64,000 nt of DNA from Scatophagus argus (GCF_020382885.2 NC_058495.1:26946627-27010626); one strand, 5' to 3'. Counted from the first letter of the stretch, positions 42,335 to 56,109 are shown. The notes: generated by a model from the letters alone, not told the origin. Numbers and translations are program-made.

Positions 42335-45300
42335 TCACCGTCGTGGGGGCGGGGCCAGCAGTTGTGTGGCGGTGGCGGACTCTGGGAACAGGTTGTGGTA
42401 CGTAGGCAGAGGGACGTAAGCCGCTGTGATCATTTTACCTGAGACAACAGATGAGACATCAGAGCTGCTCTCTGATTGCTCCACAGAGCACAAGTGTCAT
42501 GTGACAGGAAGTCTTACCAGCAAAGTATCTTCCATGTAGAGCGTTGACAGCAGCCATGGCAGCAGGGATGGACGGACACTTGACGTAGACGTTTCCCTGA
42601 AAACAAGAAGAGGTCAAACATCACTTTAACTCTGCACAAAATATAACACACACCTGTGTAACACACACACACACACACACACACAGGCAGCAGAGGCCCA
42701 CAGAAACAGCTAAGAACAGGACTGAGGTCATCTGATACTAGAAGGAAGCAGAGTACAGAGCAGCATGAAGAGGGGGTAAAGGAAATGAATGAAAAGCTCT
42801 GAATTTATCTGAATGTGTACGCATGACCACACAGCCACCGCGCACTGCGACAGATTAACTTCCTCCGATGTAAAGACTGACAACAGCAGGTCATTTCGCT
42901 GTACCTCTGCTGGTCCCTGCAGGCTGCGTCCACTCTTACGTAATGTGGAGCAACACAAGCTTTCCTGGTGATTTCTTTATTGTGTGTTTAACTGACGTGT
43001 GAGTGAGTTCTTACACGACTAGTTTTCAGTCTTTTTAAATGTTCTCGTGTCTGCAGTAAAAGCACCGCAGCAAATATCACGGGACACTTAAGCAGCAAAT
43101 CTAAAAGCTGTAGTTCCACACTTGACAGGAAAACAGAGCTGAACTTTTAGCTTGTGAAACAAGTAATTTTGGACAGCTCTGCTGGAGGGCAGCTGCTTTA
43201 CTCCAGTTTCACTGTGAACCTGGACTGTGGGAACATTAATCAGCATCAGATCCTGACATTCTGTCAGGAGATTTAAATAATCAGTGAGGTTGAGTTGCAG
43301 TGCCTTGTGCGTGAATGCACACCAGATTAAACCCACCTTCCCAGTCCACAGATTACCTGCAGCGCCTGCTGATGTAACTGGTCAGTGCATCACCAGTATA
43401 CTCGTATATATGACGAGTTAATTTACTGTAGAAAAAAGGACAGCTTTAAGATCAGCTCTGCTTTTTCAGGATTGCTGCAAGTCAACTTTGATTAAACTAC
43501 AGATGATCTGAACTGACAGCATCAGCTGCCATACAGCCAATCACAAACCCGTCTTCACTGTCCTCTACTGTGTGTCTTTAGCTAATTAAAACTGTTAACA
43601 CGTCACAGCGTCACATGTTTCTGTGGATGAAGAGTTTGTGCAGCCGAGCTGTTCTGCTCTGCCGTTTAAGAACAACACTGACGAGCTGCAGGAGGAGCTC
43701 AAGCAAAACAAGCTGGGCTTCACCGAGCGTGCGGTCTAAAGGCTGTGCTTTGTCAGAGGGTTTCATTGGCTGTGCACAGTCACTGCTATTCAGACACGTC
43801 GTCATCACGAGCCTGAAGCTCAAAATGACAAATTTTATTCAGAATATTTCCAGCTGATTTCATTTGCTTTTCAGTATTTTAGTCACACTGACACATCAGT
43901 GAATCTATAAGCAGTGTGTTTATCAGGTCAACATGTGAGCGTTGCTGTGGTCCCGTCCACTGTCTCCGTCTGCTGGGACAAACCTGCAGCTGAGCAAAGC
44001 GTTCAGGTGTGAGCTGATGTTTACCTCAGCAGAGTTCTTGTCCACATAGATATGAACGACTCCTCCATGTTTGTTACACTCCTCGATGACATCATGCTGG
44101 ATATCCATCTCCCAGCCAGAAGCCTCCTCACTGAGACAGACAGACAGACAGACAGGCAGACAGACAGACAGAGCTGTGTTGAGACAGCTCAGAGTATCAG
44201 CTGAAATAGAGAATAATGTGGTGACATGCAGGTTGTGGTTGAAGTGTTTCAGAGTTTCTCTATGCAGCATGTCAGCAGCTGTTCTCAGTGGAGCTCCGCA
44301 TCACACAGACATGCAGACAGAAAGACAGGTGTGTTCGTAGGTGTGCTTACCTGGTGGGGTTGAACATGTTGGACAGCTGGAAGCAGTGTGTGGCGAGCGG
44401 CTGAGAAGGAAGGTTCAGAGCTGTAGAGTTCATGTTCATGTTGAGAGCTGGATTCATGGCAGCTGAAACACACACACGAGTTACGTTGCAGACATACGAC
44501 ACACAACATGGCGGGTTTCAGACGTGTCAGAGAAGAACTACACAGCCGGTCTGTCTGACTGAAGCTCCGTCAACCTGCACACAGCACACGAGTCATGCAG
44601 GAAGTCAGACACAATTCAGTTAGCACACCCTGTGTAGACTTCTGGTCATCTATCACAAAAAAGAGAAACCAAATAGCCTACTCATCCACAGCACAAACAC
44701 AAAGATCAAAGAAAAACAACAACATGAACACAACTGGCCAATAAAAACCCTCAGCTTTTGAAAAGCTACCAGTGGAGTATGAAGCTGTGTGGAGGATGGA
44801 ACAAAACCACCCAAGTGTTCAGAGGAACCAACACCTGACTGTGACCTGAGTGTATGTTGTTCAGTGTGTGTGTGTGTGTGCGCACACCTACCTGACACAG
44901 CAGCCATGGCTCCTATAGCGATCGCTCCACTCATCTGCAGAGCCTGCTGAGCTGCAGGAGGGATCTGTAGACCTGTACCTGTTGACCACAGACAGACAGA
45001 CAGACAGACAGACAGTCAGACAGACAGACAGACAGACAGACGTCAGCTGATGTCAGACGTCAGGATGGTGTTATAGTTGGATGTCAGCAGCATTGAGCCT
45101 CCTCTCACCCTCAGCGAGTCGGGCCATCAGCTGCAGTCGTCCGGTGGTTCCGAGGTCGATGCCGGTCCGTTCGAGCTCGTCACTGTCGAGGAAAGATGAT
45201 GCCATTGAGGCATCCGTCCGCTCCGTCACATGACCCACCTTCATGGGTCGACCCGCCAGCTCGAAGCCGTTCAGCTGCTCCAGAGCCTTCTTAGCACACT

Positions 45301-48300
45301 CCGCATCTGCAAACTGACAGACAGAGAGGACACACAGACAGGCACATCCTGTCAGTCCACCAACTCATCCACAAACTGAAACCTTTATGATGACACATCT
45401 GGGGACGTCATGCTGGACAAACTGAGACCAGCACGTCATTGTGAATTAATGAGCCGTGATGAAGATGAAGCCCTCACAGTGATGAAGCCGTAGCCTTTAG
45501 AGCGTCCAGTCTCGCTGTCCATCATCAGCTGGATGCTCTCAATCTGTGAGACAGCAGACACACAGCAGCCGTCACACACAGCAGTGCAAAGCAGAGAGAA
45601 CCATTTTAACTGCACTACATTTATGTGACAACTGCAGATTAAAAAATATATATACACGTATAGAAATTGTGTCAACTGTTTTCTAAAATGAAGATGTACA
45701 GTGTGGACCTGGGTCACTAAGTTTTTAATTGTGTGTGTGTCTGACCCGTCCAAACGGCTCAAAGATTCCTCTCAGCATCTCCTCTGTGATGTTGAAGTGC
45801 AGAGAGCCGACGTACAGCCTCATCGGTCCTGATGTTCCCTTCTGCAGGTTGTTGGCTGCTGCTGCTGCTCGGTTCTTCTCTGCCTGCATGCACACACGAC
45901 CTGTCAGCATGAATGCATTTCTCTCACCTTGTGTATTCTGTGTGTGCGTGTGTATGTGTACCTGCGAGGCCTGAACGATGATGGGAACTCCCAGAAGCCT
46001 TTGCCCCGTCAGCCCGATGGCGAGAGGAACTGAATTGGCCTCCACAAACTCGATGTAGGCGATGCCCTTGGATCTGCGGGAGTTTCTGTCAGAGATCATC
46101 CTCACATCCCGAACCTGCAGGGGGATGGCAGAAGATTACCAACACCACCGTTATTTTCTTCATCTGTCAAATCCAAGTGTTTTCCATCTTGTGTTGCATT
46201 CGAAGACACTCAAACATCTGGCTGTCATCAGCTGAAAGGCACTACAGTGACAACATCAGAACAACAACAACCCAACACAGAGACCCTAAACGATGTGAAT
46301 TTTGCTCATTTTGGTCACTTGTTAGCCAGCTTGGTAACTTCAAGCTAGATGGGCGAGTTTCAGTGACGGGCTCACCTCAGCACCACCAAACGGGTGGATT
46401 TTTGGTGGATTAGCCTGGTGTTTAATTGTGGAATCAAGCCCTGCCAAGATGGCGGCATCCAGAGCCACCACAATGAGCGTCACATACAGCTCTTCAGAAA
46501 CCAGTGGGGGACGTCACGGTGGCTCCGTCCACGATTTATCATACAGTCCACATGCAGGACATTCAGTGAGCTTTAGAGCTTCTGGGAGGTGGGCTAACAG
46601 ACTCCCCTGTTTATTGTCTTTATGCTAAGCTAAGCTAACCAGCTGATTCAAGTCTTATTTCAGGCAAATATTTTGCTGATTTTCTATGCGATGGTCAACT
46701 GATCATTTTAGACTGTTGGCTAGAAAAAAGAAGCTGTTTGAAGACATCAAGGTGGACTTCAGATATCTGGTACCAAATCCACAGTTGATTAACAGGACGT
46801 CCAATGTGGAGCTTTGTTAGCAGTGCTATTCTTCAACGAACATGTACATGAAACATTTACCTTCCCCACAGCAGAGAAGAACTCCTCCAGGTCCCGAGGG
46901 CGAATCCTGGCTGCCAGCTGCATACAGAACACGGTCCGAGCATCACGTTCCTCTGGAGTTAAGTTATCTATCGGCAGTCTGCGCACACGGACCAACGGAC
47001 AAACAGACAGACAGAACAGTAAGCCTCAAACTTAAGCAGGCCTTGCTGTCCTGAACATTCGGTCAAATATTCTCACCTGATAGGACTCTTCTCCCTCCTG
47101 ACTGGACTCTTCTCCTTCTTGATTGGACTTCTACTCTTCGACCGCCGACGGCTGGAAACCCAAACAGAAAGACTCTCACAGGTTTCTGCTGCAGTCAGTT
47201 ATGTCAAATGTTATGTGCTTTCAATTTGTCCCAGAAGACTGATACCATGAATGACACTTCTCCAAATCTTTTACATTAAAGGTCTTGCAGTCCTTTCTAT
47301 ATAGGTAGGCTTTTAATGTGAAAAAACAGGAAGTGCTGTTGATGGTAGGTGAACATGAACATGGATGCTAAAACACAGTACAGCCTGTCAATGTTTACAT
47401 TTTGTTTCACTTCCAGTTGCTACTTCTAAAAATGTAGCAGATGTCAAACTCATTTCCTGTGTGGACAGGAAGTAGTTACTCACTGCTTGTGGTGGTCTCT
47501 GTAGCGGCCACTCCTCTCTCTGCTACTGCGTCGCTCTCTGCTGCGACTTCTTCGCTTGTCTCTGCTGCGGCTACGTTTGCGTTCTCGACTCCGACTCCTC
47601 TTTCTGTCTCGACTCCTGCTGCGCTTCCTGTCACGACTGCGGCTGCGCTTTTTCCTGACAGACAGGCAGCCAATCAGAGCACAGTTGGACACCGACGCAC
47701 GCATCCACTCAGACTGCAGACGACGGTTTTTATTTGCAGGCCTTCACTGGCTACACAACAGCTGTAAATTAATGCCTTATCAACCCTCAGACGGAGGCTA
47801 AAAGACGAGTCGGCTCAGATCCAGAAGACCGGATCCACAACTCATCTGTCAGTCACATTTATGAAGCCGCCAATTCGCTGGTTCTGTTTCATGGATCTCA
47901 TCACTGTGGAACCTCGAGCATCATTTGACCTCCACAATGAGACAGACAGAAGCTCACCAGCTGTGTCTTTGCTGATCCTGATCCAGTGTAACCACAAAAT
48001 ATATCAGAAAGAAATCTCCTCCTGCTTCCCTTTAACGGCCTCACTTTGCCTGCTAAATGCTACAGGGACTCTTCTGGTCTGCGTGCCGTAAATCCTTTTA
48101 TCTCACGTTGTGAGGAATCTGACCAGATGAGAATAACTACACAGAAATAACCAATTTCCTCACTGATGGTCTCGCTTGCTGATGTCACACACACTCACTC
48201 ACTGGCCACTTAATTAGGTACACCTGGCCGTGGATTCTCTTTGGCCCTCAGAGGTGCCTTATTTCCGGCTGTGGTCCTGAAACATTCCTCAGATATTCTG

Positions 48301-50631
48301 GTCCATACTGACTGCTGTCTGCTTCAAGGTTTGATGTGTTGTACACTCAGAGATGCTCTTCTGCATCCCTCAGATACAACGAGTGGTTATCTGAGTTAAT
48401 GTTGCCTTTCTATCAGCTTGATAAACAGCAGATCAGCTGGAATCTGAAATACTCAAAACAGCCTGTTAACAAGCAGATGAACAGGTGCACCTCACAAATC
48501 AAATGCGATCACCAAGACCTGACAGGTGGACATGCAGACAGGCGGGTGGGGTTACCTTTTGGAGCGTTCCTCCTGTCCATTGGGGCTCAGGTTCTTGCTG
48601 TCCTCCTACGGTCGACAGAGAACAGCATGAGGAGGCAGACGCAACATTCAGGGAGGTGGGGTGGGGTGGAGGCAAGAGAGAATATAAACACAATTTAATG
48701 AGTCACATTCAAACACTTCTGTGGGGGGAGGGGTGTCAGAGGAGGGTCAGTCAGAGGTAAGTCGGCATCAGTCAGTCGGTCCCGGGCTGCAGTGGTGGTG
48801 GAGGGGGAGTCGGTGTGGCTGCAGCCCAGCTCTGTGTGTGTGGGAGGGGAGGGGGTGTCAGTGTGGGTGGAGCTCCGGCAGCAGACAGACACATTCCACA
48901 GTCCAGCTCTTCTTCAGCCGGGTGGATGCTGTGCTGGTTTTAGGTGCCAGGACTCCTCTGAAGGGCCCTGAAGCAGACAGGAGTCTTAGTCACTCATCTC
49001 ACCCCAAAACCAGAACCAAGGTCACAGCCTCCACACTAAAGCTCAGACAGCCCCTCACCTGGCTCAGAGACCACACCTGTCAGTTTGACATGTTTCATTT
49101 CTCACCTGCCAGGTTTCACTGCACTCTCAATAAGAACAACATTTTTACACCAAAACCTCAGAGCAGATCACTATCATACTTTCCTCAAACCTGCAGTCTT
49201 TATTCACTAACATATTTTGCAGTTAGTGTAACTATGAGTCTAATGAGGCTGACGGGGGCTGAGGGACATCAGCCGGTGTCCCTGCCTGCTCGGCCCTCTG
49301 CTCGTTGGACTGCATTTGTGCTCCATGTCTCACTCGTCATCGGTTTTTTCCTCACTGAAGCATTTGTATACTGACTGGGGTGCTGATTGCCATGACGATG
49401 ATCAAAGCGCTGAAGCATTCGAGTCAAACGTTAATCCTCCTACAGTGCACTGACTGGCAGCTGGAAAAAAATCTGTCTAAAACCTGGTAACATGAAACGA
49501 AAGCTCAGACTGAATGGACTGAAACATGTCAAACACACCTGAGTTAACTGTGTGGTGTGTGGAACCACATCAGACCAGACCAGCGGCAGGCTATCGCTCC
49601 TCCTCAGCTCTCTGTCTTCTGACCATTCTCAGTGCCAGCTCTGAGTTGGGATGCAAAATGGTGCTTATGCTAAGCTAATGGCTAATTCTGACTCTAGCAG
49701 CCATGCAGCGTGACGTTGCTTTCTCATGACCTTCCTGATTATTAAGCAGCCGCTCCGTGCGCTTCTGTCTGACTCCCTCTAACACGTCACCTCTCAGAAT
49801 CCTCAACTGCTCCTGATCACGGGCTGGGGGGGTGGGCCAAGACCAGGTGACAAGTTTACAGTTACCAAGGGAACCACAGTCATGTTACCATGGGGACCAC
49901 AGTACAGCAATGCATGATGGGGACTTTTTACTACCTTCATGTTTGTGACAGATCACACTGGCATTCAGGGGAGTAGAGGTGAGAAATCGTTAGGCAAGTC
50001 TACAAAGAGAGATAGATGGGCATTTATTCATGACAGTCTGTGAAGGAACGCTATCATCATCATCATCATCATCATCATCATCGTCATCATCAGCCTGACT
50101 CTACTGCTCAGAGATTCAACACTGCAGCTCAGAGGCAGGAAACAGCCTGCAGTGTGACAATACAAACCAGCTGTACAGGAGCAGACATGAGCTGATATGA
50201 GCTGATCATGAAGTAAACTTCAGAGAGACTCTGATACTGAACCTCAGCACACAAGTGTGTAGGCACAGAGTCTCATTCTCTGAGGACATGAACATGAGTC
50301 ACACCAAACAACAGCTGGCCTCATGCTGGATGCTGAAATAATCTCATTATGGGATTGTGACAAAGTGGTTTGGATGTCTCAAAGATGCGAATGTCCAGTG
50401 GGGCTACGGTGACATGTCCTCACCAGAGGAATTAAATATCAGCTTTAAAATGTGGATACAGTTGATTTCTACATGTCTGCCCTGACCTTCACACAGATCT
50501 GAGTCAGATGGCCAGCTGTGTGAGGAGCAGTAGAGTCCGGCTGAGAGTCACCTCAACACTGAGGACAGATGGAGTCTCACCTTCCTGTATGGAGCCTCCA
50601 ACATCGCCTCGATGTCCAAGTCATCTGCCAT
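42335..50631 (-). CDS. rbm39: RBM39 (CAPER-alpha), RS-domain splicing factor and coactivator
   Basis: A nuclear U2AF65-related splicing factor. The start is MADDLDIEAMLEAPYRK (50581-50631). Then EDSKNLSPNGQEERSK (48556-48605) and an RS domain of KRSRSRDRKRSRSRE type (about 47484-47655), followed by RRSKSRSPIKKEKSPVR (about 47086-47153). RRM1 is spread over about 46859-46980 and 45961-46114 (RTVFCMQLAARIRPRDL, RSKGIAYIEFVEANSVPL). RRM2 is over 45747-45885, 45474-45543 and 45107-45313 (MRLYVGSLHFNITEEML, GRSKGYGFIT, AGRPMKVGHVTERTD). The linker has QQALQMSGAIAIGAM and FQLSNMFNPTS (44351-44977). The C-terminal UHM is in about 44024-44130, 42518-42596 and 42335-42438 (DDVIEECNKHGG-like, VHIYVDKNSAE, MITAAYVPLPTYHNLFP). 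It ends TQLLAPPPRR. Exon edges are approximate. The first intron is nearly 2 kb and holds a transposon remnant further in. Confidence 0.97.
44131..44175. repeat. (CAGA)n repeat at an rbm39 acceptor
   Basis: A run of CAGA/CAGG tetranucleotides. On the gene strand it is (CTGT)n ending in CTCAG directly before the exon encoding EEASGWEMDIQ. A similar array at about 44990-45045 lies upstream of the exon for TGLQIPPAAQQ. Confidence 0.85.
48195..48500 (-). mobile_element. Decayed, internally deleted Tc1/mariner-type transposon
   Basis: The left end CACTCACTGGCCACTTAATTAGGTACACCTGG is a well-known teleost Tc1-like terminal sequence (written here as its parts CACTGGCCACTTAATTAGG and TACACCTGG). Inside, 'gaaacattcctcagatattctggtcc', 'agagatgctcttctgcat', 'aacgagtggttatctgagtt' and 'atcagctggaatctgaaatactc' match, on the minus strand, segments of a transposase gene including its helix-turn-helix region. 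The middle of the gene is missing and frames are broken, so it is a dead copy. It lies in an rbm39 intron. Confidence 0.75.
50052..50093 (+). repeat. (ATC)n trinucleotide microsatellite
   Basis: About 13 ATC/GTC units in the first intron of rbm39. Confidence 0.9.
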
Positions 50632-52730
50632 ACTGCTGCTGCTCTGCAAACACACACAATAAAAGCAGTCAGCATCCGCAAGCTCAGATTTAAACCAAAT
50701 TTCCTGAAAAACCCACAAAATCAAGCATGAGTGACTCCTGTTGCTGAATATGTGTTCACTGGTTGATGGAGCTAATTCTCCACTCATTAAAGCACTAAGA
50801 TGGTGTCATTAGAAGAGCTTCAGTCAAAGCTTTTCTACATTAATGTGACGAAGGTTACAGTCTCCTCAAAGCTGTTTTCAGCTGCTTACCGGAGGGGAAG
50901 TGTAACACTGAAGTCACATGATTCGTGGATATCACCATTTAATTATCAAGGCTGTTTTAATCCACGCCACAACTTAAAAACCTCAGACGGGAAACTTTCT
51001 CGTCATGCTCATACTGAAAACCCAGCCACGTAAAAAAGACAGATCCACGCTGGCGACGCTAAAAACCCAACATACCTCGCTAACTCATTAATCTTACACC
51101 GCTCAGAGCTACAGTCGGACAGGAAGTAAATATACCAAACAGGAAGTAAACACACAGCAGGAGGTGAACACAACGCTAGCCAGCAGCCAAACAGATAAAA
51201 TTACATTAAAACAGTTTTCATTCAATAAATACTAGTCTTGTGCAGAGCTATCCAGAGAACCAGGTTACAACTTGTAGTTTAGCCGTTAGCCACTTAGCCA
51301 AACACACTGCTAGCGACCACCGGACAATCACAGTTAGCGGGACCGTGATTGTCCGGTGCACCTGTCACCCTGTTGATGTGACGTCACCCTATTTGATCTC
51401 AGGTGAACTCGACCCGCGATCTCAGCGACTAGCAGCTAACTGCTAGCTCAGACGGCTTACAGCCTGGAGCAGCTAGCCGAAACCGAGCAGATGTCTACGC
51501 GTCATCTACCGGCTCTTCCACCGGCTGAACACCAAGCCAGTGGTTGCTACCGGGGACAGAGTGGAGCTTTACCTGGATATACAGCGTCAGGATATACAGT
51601 TGGTAATAACCAGCAAACTATCACTCTGTTTGGTTAACGGCCGCTCTTCGGTCGCCCTCACGACTCGCTCTAAATGGCGTATGCAGGGAGTCCGTCTGTT
51701 ATCGCGAGATCGAACGAGTGCGAGCTCACGCTTCTTCTTTGGGGTTTAACGCCCGCGTGTAGCCCACCAGGTGTTGGATTACTGCCATCTGGTACTTGGT
51801 TTTCTGCTGCGTTCGAATTTTACTCGTAAATCGTAACTACGGACTCGGAGTGACATCACATCCGTTAAAAAACCGAGTCAAAAAACCACTGGAAGGCAGC
51901 TCGTTTGTAATATTATTCAGCCATTGTTGTGATAGAAACATCAACCGGTTACAAGCAGAACCAACTGATAAACAACATGACATGGCATTTCACGCCTAAC
52001 AAGAAAATAGCTGCCCATTGGCGGCAGTGACAGTATTTTATATATGGCTTACTAAAACCACAGTCTTTATTCTTTATTTACGTCACATTGATGCATGTCA
52101 CTAAGTTGGTTTCCTCTCCAGTCTGTGCTTTCTTGTCCCAGGATCTGTTGAGTTTGGATCCGAGGCACAATTTCTAAATTACCCCAACCATATTTTTCTG
52201 CATCAAGAAGTTTTCATTTCAGCACATATTGGCACATATGCTCATAGCAACTTCTATACTGATGCGTCTGTGATAGGCCAATATCAGATGACCAGTACAT
52301 CAGTTGGGCTCTAAAATAAAAAGTTCTGATATTTGCAAGGTTTATTGCCTATTTGAAATTTACACCACAGTGAGCCTTGGAGCTTGTTGATTTCTTGATT
52401 GAACATGTATTTTTATTATTGGAATACACAACACACAGCAGCACAGACCTGTCTGACCTGTGGGGACAGAAAAGTGACCTTAACTGACTGATCTTAACTA
52501 TAAAATCCAAGAAAACGAAATCCAACCAGTTGCTGCGTTCAATGACCCTCAAAGATCCGAAACTTGAGGCATATTCAGTATCTTCATGAAGCCACGTTGT
52601 CTTCTTGTTACTGAATCTTTCATGAAAAAATTATTTTATCCTCTGCTTGATTTTTGGCTATCACACTATCAGTCTCTTCATGACATCATCAGTTGTCTTC
52701 AAGTTTTACTATCTATTGTCTATTGGCCAA
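50632..52730. other. rbm39 upstream region and tsen2 3' flank
   Basis: CpG-rich DNA with TTAGC-type repeats occurs at about 51250-51750 and likely contains the rbm39 promoter and non-coding first exon. The part from 51.8 to 52.7 kb is AT-rich and holds no recognisable gene; it should include the tsen2 3' UTR on the minus strand. Confidence 0.5.
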
Positions 52731-53204
52731 TCAGATGTCATCCTGCTCAGCTCGTTCTCTGGAGGAAACCCACCGGCTGATGATGACTTCCTGTTGAGAG
52801 AAATATTCTAAATAAATGAAATATTTTGAATAAATAAAGATTGATTCTGTCCCTCCCCAGACGTTGCTACCTGAACCTTCAGTCTACTCAGACAGACAGG
52901 TGAGTCCAGCTCGGCGTCTGATAGGTCAGCTGGATAGATGATGTAACACAACATCAGCTCCTGTAAAACAAACAGTGAAATAAGAACTGAGACTCCAGTC
53001 TGAGCTGATCGAGTCTCACTTGTCCTCTTTACCTTGGACACGTTAGCAGTGATCCTGCTGAGAGCTGCCAGAGAACGCCACGAAAACGGACGCAGCCCAG
53101 AGCCCCTGAAGGCATCGTCAACCCGCTCGACTACCACCGAATAACTACAGGATGAGGAGAGGAAAGATGTGGGACAGTGACAACAAAGCTGTAAAGTCAA
53201 GACG

Positions 53205-53240
<36 letters not shown>

Positions 53241-54418
53241 ACCTGGCGTGGTAGAAAGGTGGGCCTTTCCTGTACAACACTGAAAACACAGAAAATAGAA
53301 TCACATCAAATGAGATGTTCACAGACTGAATGTTTCTCTCCATTCAGACTCTGCCTCCTGTGTTCTGATCACTGACGGCTGTCTGAGAGCAGAGAGCACA
53401 GGAAGCGACGTGTGTGGAAACACCGAAATACACTCCAGAAACGTGTGTTTAAGATGTGCACATATGCACTGAAGATCTTCCACGCCCCATCATCTTCACT
53501 AAACATTCTAAAGTCTGATCTGACAGGAATTAAGTGAAACTAAAACTGATGCATTATGATCAGCATGTGTGTTTCAGAGTGTGTCTTACTGAAGTCTACC
53601 CCATACTTGGCCCCGCCTCCTCCTTTAGGGACCCACCCCTTGCTTCGAAAGTGCTGATAGGCTGCGAACAAGCTCACAAAGTCGGGCCGCAGGGACCTGA
53701 ACTTTCTCCACAGCTGGATTATTGACAGGGGCTCCTGACCAATCACAGCAGAGCACGTGGATGATGTCAAAATGTATTCAAAAACAAAATGTACAGGAAG
53801 TGAGACGTTCTGATTGTTAACCCCAAACAAAACATTTCAGATTAATGTATAAACAGAACAGAAAAAACAAAATGACACAAAATGCTTTTAACGTAGTGGA
53901 CAAAACAAAAAAAAAATAAAAAGAATTATCCTTTAACTCAGACAGACAGTTACCTGGTGCAGGTAGACGGACAGGCAACCCAGACTGTAGACTAGGAAGA
54001 AGGCCTGCAGGTAGACAGACAGCTGTTAGAGTGCAGTGAAGAGGCCACGCCCCCTACCTGCCCTCCAGGTGCTACGGGTGTGATCAAGAGATGAGACACA
54101 GTGTGACTGATGAAGTTCGCAGAATGACCCTTTAATAACCTCCACATGTCTTCAGAAACCTGTTTTTATTTCCATCATTTCACTTTCTGATTCTGGCTTT
54201 GTTTCCATGGCGACGGCAGCTGAGGTTGATGGGGAATGTGGTGTTTAGAGTAACTGACTGGTCAGAATTGGTCGAGAACATGAAACTGTGTGATGGTCAA
54301 CGGGAGTGTTGGGAACGTTACCTCCTCCAGAGTGAGCTGCAGGTACTCAGTGAGAGAGATCGGAGTCCGCCGGACCTCCCTGACCCCATCACACACCTGC
54401 GCGCATGCACACACGCAC

Positions 54419-54467
<49 letters not shown>

Positions 54468-55623
54468 GCCATGCTGTAAATCCAAAAACTTCTCAGAACC
54501 AAAAGGTCTTTGTGCTGCCTCATCTGAGTGAGACAAGTCAGGGTGACTCACCTCCACCAGGACAAAACCAGAGTCTGCAACCAACCAACCTGGATCTGGA
54601 TCAGACTCAGAGTCGGGGTGAGACCCCCGATCAGGGTCAGAGTCAGACTCAGAGTCCTGGTCTGAGCAGGGATCTGGGTCGTGGTCTGGGTTCAGGTCCA
54701 GCCTAATAAAGTATATAATAAAGATCTCAGTCCCAGTTCAAAGGTCATTTCCATCAGATTTCTTCCTTTTCACACACGTAAACTGCCATGAAATCTGTTT
54801 CTAGTGTGTTCTGTGGACAATCCAGACTAACAGAGTGTGTTCTTCCTGTTCAGCATTTTTAAAGCTGAAGGCAGATTTCAAATCTTGGACCTACGAAATC
54901 AAAACTTTGCCAATTCTGATCAGCTCTGTGTTTTCCAACACAAAGAAGGATGTAAAATTGGCAAATTCTCCATGGGAGTCTGGTACCTGCAGCTTTTCTT
55001 GGCCTCTGGCTCGACCTCTGACCCCGGCCAGAGCCTCTTCGTGTGAGGACAGACTCCGCCATCTGGTCCTGGCTCCTCACCGTCCTCACCCCTCCGTCCA
55101 TTCGTCCCCTCTCCCATCTCACCCCTCACGTGTTCCATCTCTACTGGCTGAGACACTCTGAGCAGGGTTTGACTGACAGCCTGCTCATCCAATCCCTGAG
55201 TGGAGAGAGCTGCCCCTGCCCACCTGAGCAGCTTGTCATACCTGAGACAGAAGAGGAGACACATCTTAACCCATCTGAAAAGAAATCTGCTCACATTGTG
55301 TGGGACAAGGTCATCTCAAACAAGCCTAATATGTGACGTCATCGCGTGAAAAACCAAGATGTGATGTTACTGACCTGGACTGTGAGATGACGGGCAGAAA
55401 CACACCTTCATGTTCTGTAACAGAAACAGAGACCAGCTGATCGTAGTGCACAAGACTGATTGGATCAAAATGATGATTATGATGTTGTCATGGTGCGGGT
55501 GTAAACTCACGCTCCCATTGGTCAGAGATGCTGTGGTCTGGACTGGCTCTGGACAGGATGCCTTTACCAAAATAACCCTGAAACAAGGCAAAGCCTATTC
55601 AGCCACAGCAAGAAACCCCAGGA

Positions 55624-55661
<38 letters not shown>

Positions 55662-56109
55662 CAAAGGACAGAGTCCTTCACACAGAGGGTTTAAGAATAT
55701 CTGTGTATCCTCGACAGGCAGAAATGGACACTAATATACATTAATATTCCATAACTCTGATCAAACCAAACAAAACTGACTGCTCACTAACAGCTCTGTT
55801 AAGTTCTTTTCTTCTTTGAGTAAAGTACATTTAACAAACTTACAACCACATTTTTACATAGTTTAGCTTAAGAATTCAAATTAAAGGCTGTGACAAATCA
55901 GACCATTTGTGGCCCTTTATATGTGGCTTAACTCAGACCTGGTTGTGGATCTTCTGGATGTGGTCCGGATGACAGACCAGCACGTGCTGGTTGATGAGCT
56001 GCGCCCTGAAGTCGCTCCTCTCCTCCGGGCTGCGGCTCACCGGCAGCGGAGCCTCGTACTCCCCCACCACCCGGGTCCTTCTCCGGGGAGCCCGAAATTC
56101 CGCCTGCAT
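52731..56109 (-). CDS. tsen2: TSEN2, catalytic subunit of tRNA-splicing endonuclease
   Basis: TSEN2 cuts the 5' splice site of intron-containing pre-tRNAs in the TSEN complex. The start is [19 protein letters not shown] (exon about 55939-56109), which continues into [20 protein letters not shown]. Middle exons carry [12 protein letters not shown] (about 54985-55241), an acidic Asp/Ser-Pro stretch (about 54551-54702), [18 protein letters not shown] (about 54321-54401) and [17 protein letters not shown] (about 53954-54007). The endonuclease fold follows: [19 protein letters not shown], then [37 protein letters not shown] and [10 protein letters not shown]. The catalytic triad is visible as Tyr in KYG, His in FYHAS and Lys in NVSK. 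The final small exon (52731-52790) encodes [19 protein letters not shown], matching the human end; reading through the previous donor at 52871 would give a false shorter tail. Confidence 0.96.
54403..54465. repeat. (AC)n microsatellite at a tsen2 acceptor
   Basis: A long (AC)n run with GC interruptions. On the gene strand it is (TG)n followed by CATGCGCGCAG and then the exon for [14 protein letters not shown]. Confidence 0.9.

Noticed and set aside
48721-49374. 217-codon plus ORF, longest in the window
   Set aside because: Lies antisense in the rbm39 first intron, low-complexity Gly/Trp/Cys start, no recognisable domain and no splice or conservation support. Worth a search but not listed as a gene.
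50052-50093. Regular repeats considered as a CRISPR-like array
   Set aside because: A simple ATC microsatellite with no spacers; the genome is vertebrate.
52808-52870. TSEN2 ending in [15 protein letters not shown]
   Set aside because: That reading runs through a splice donor (CAG|GTAGCA) into the intron. A following exon at 52731-52790 gives the conserved family C-terminus.
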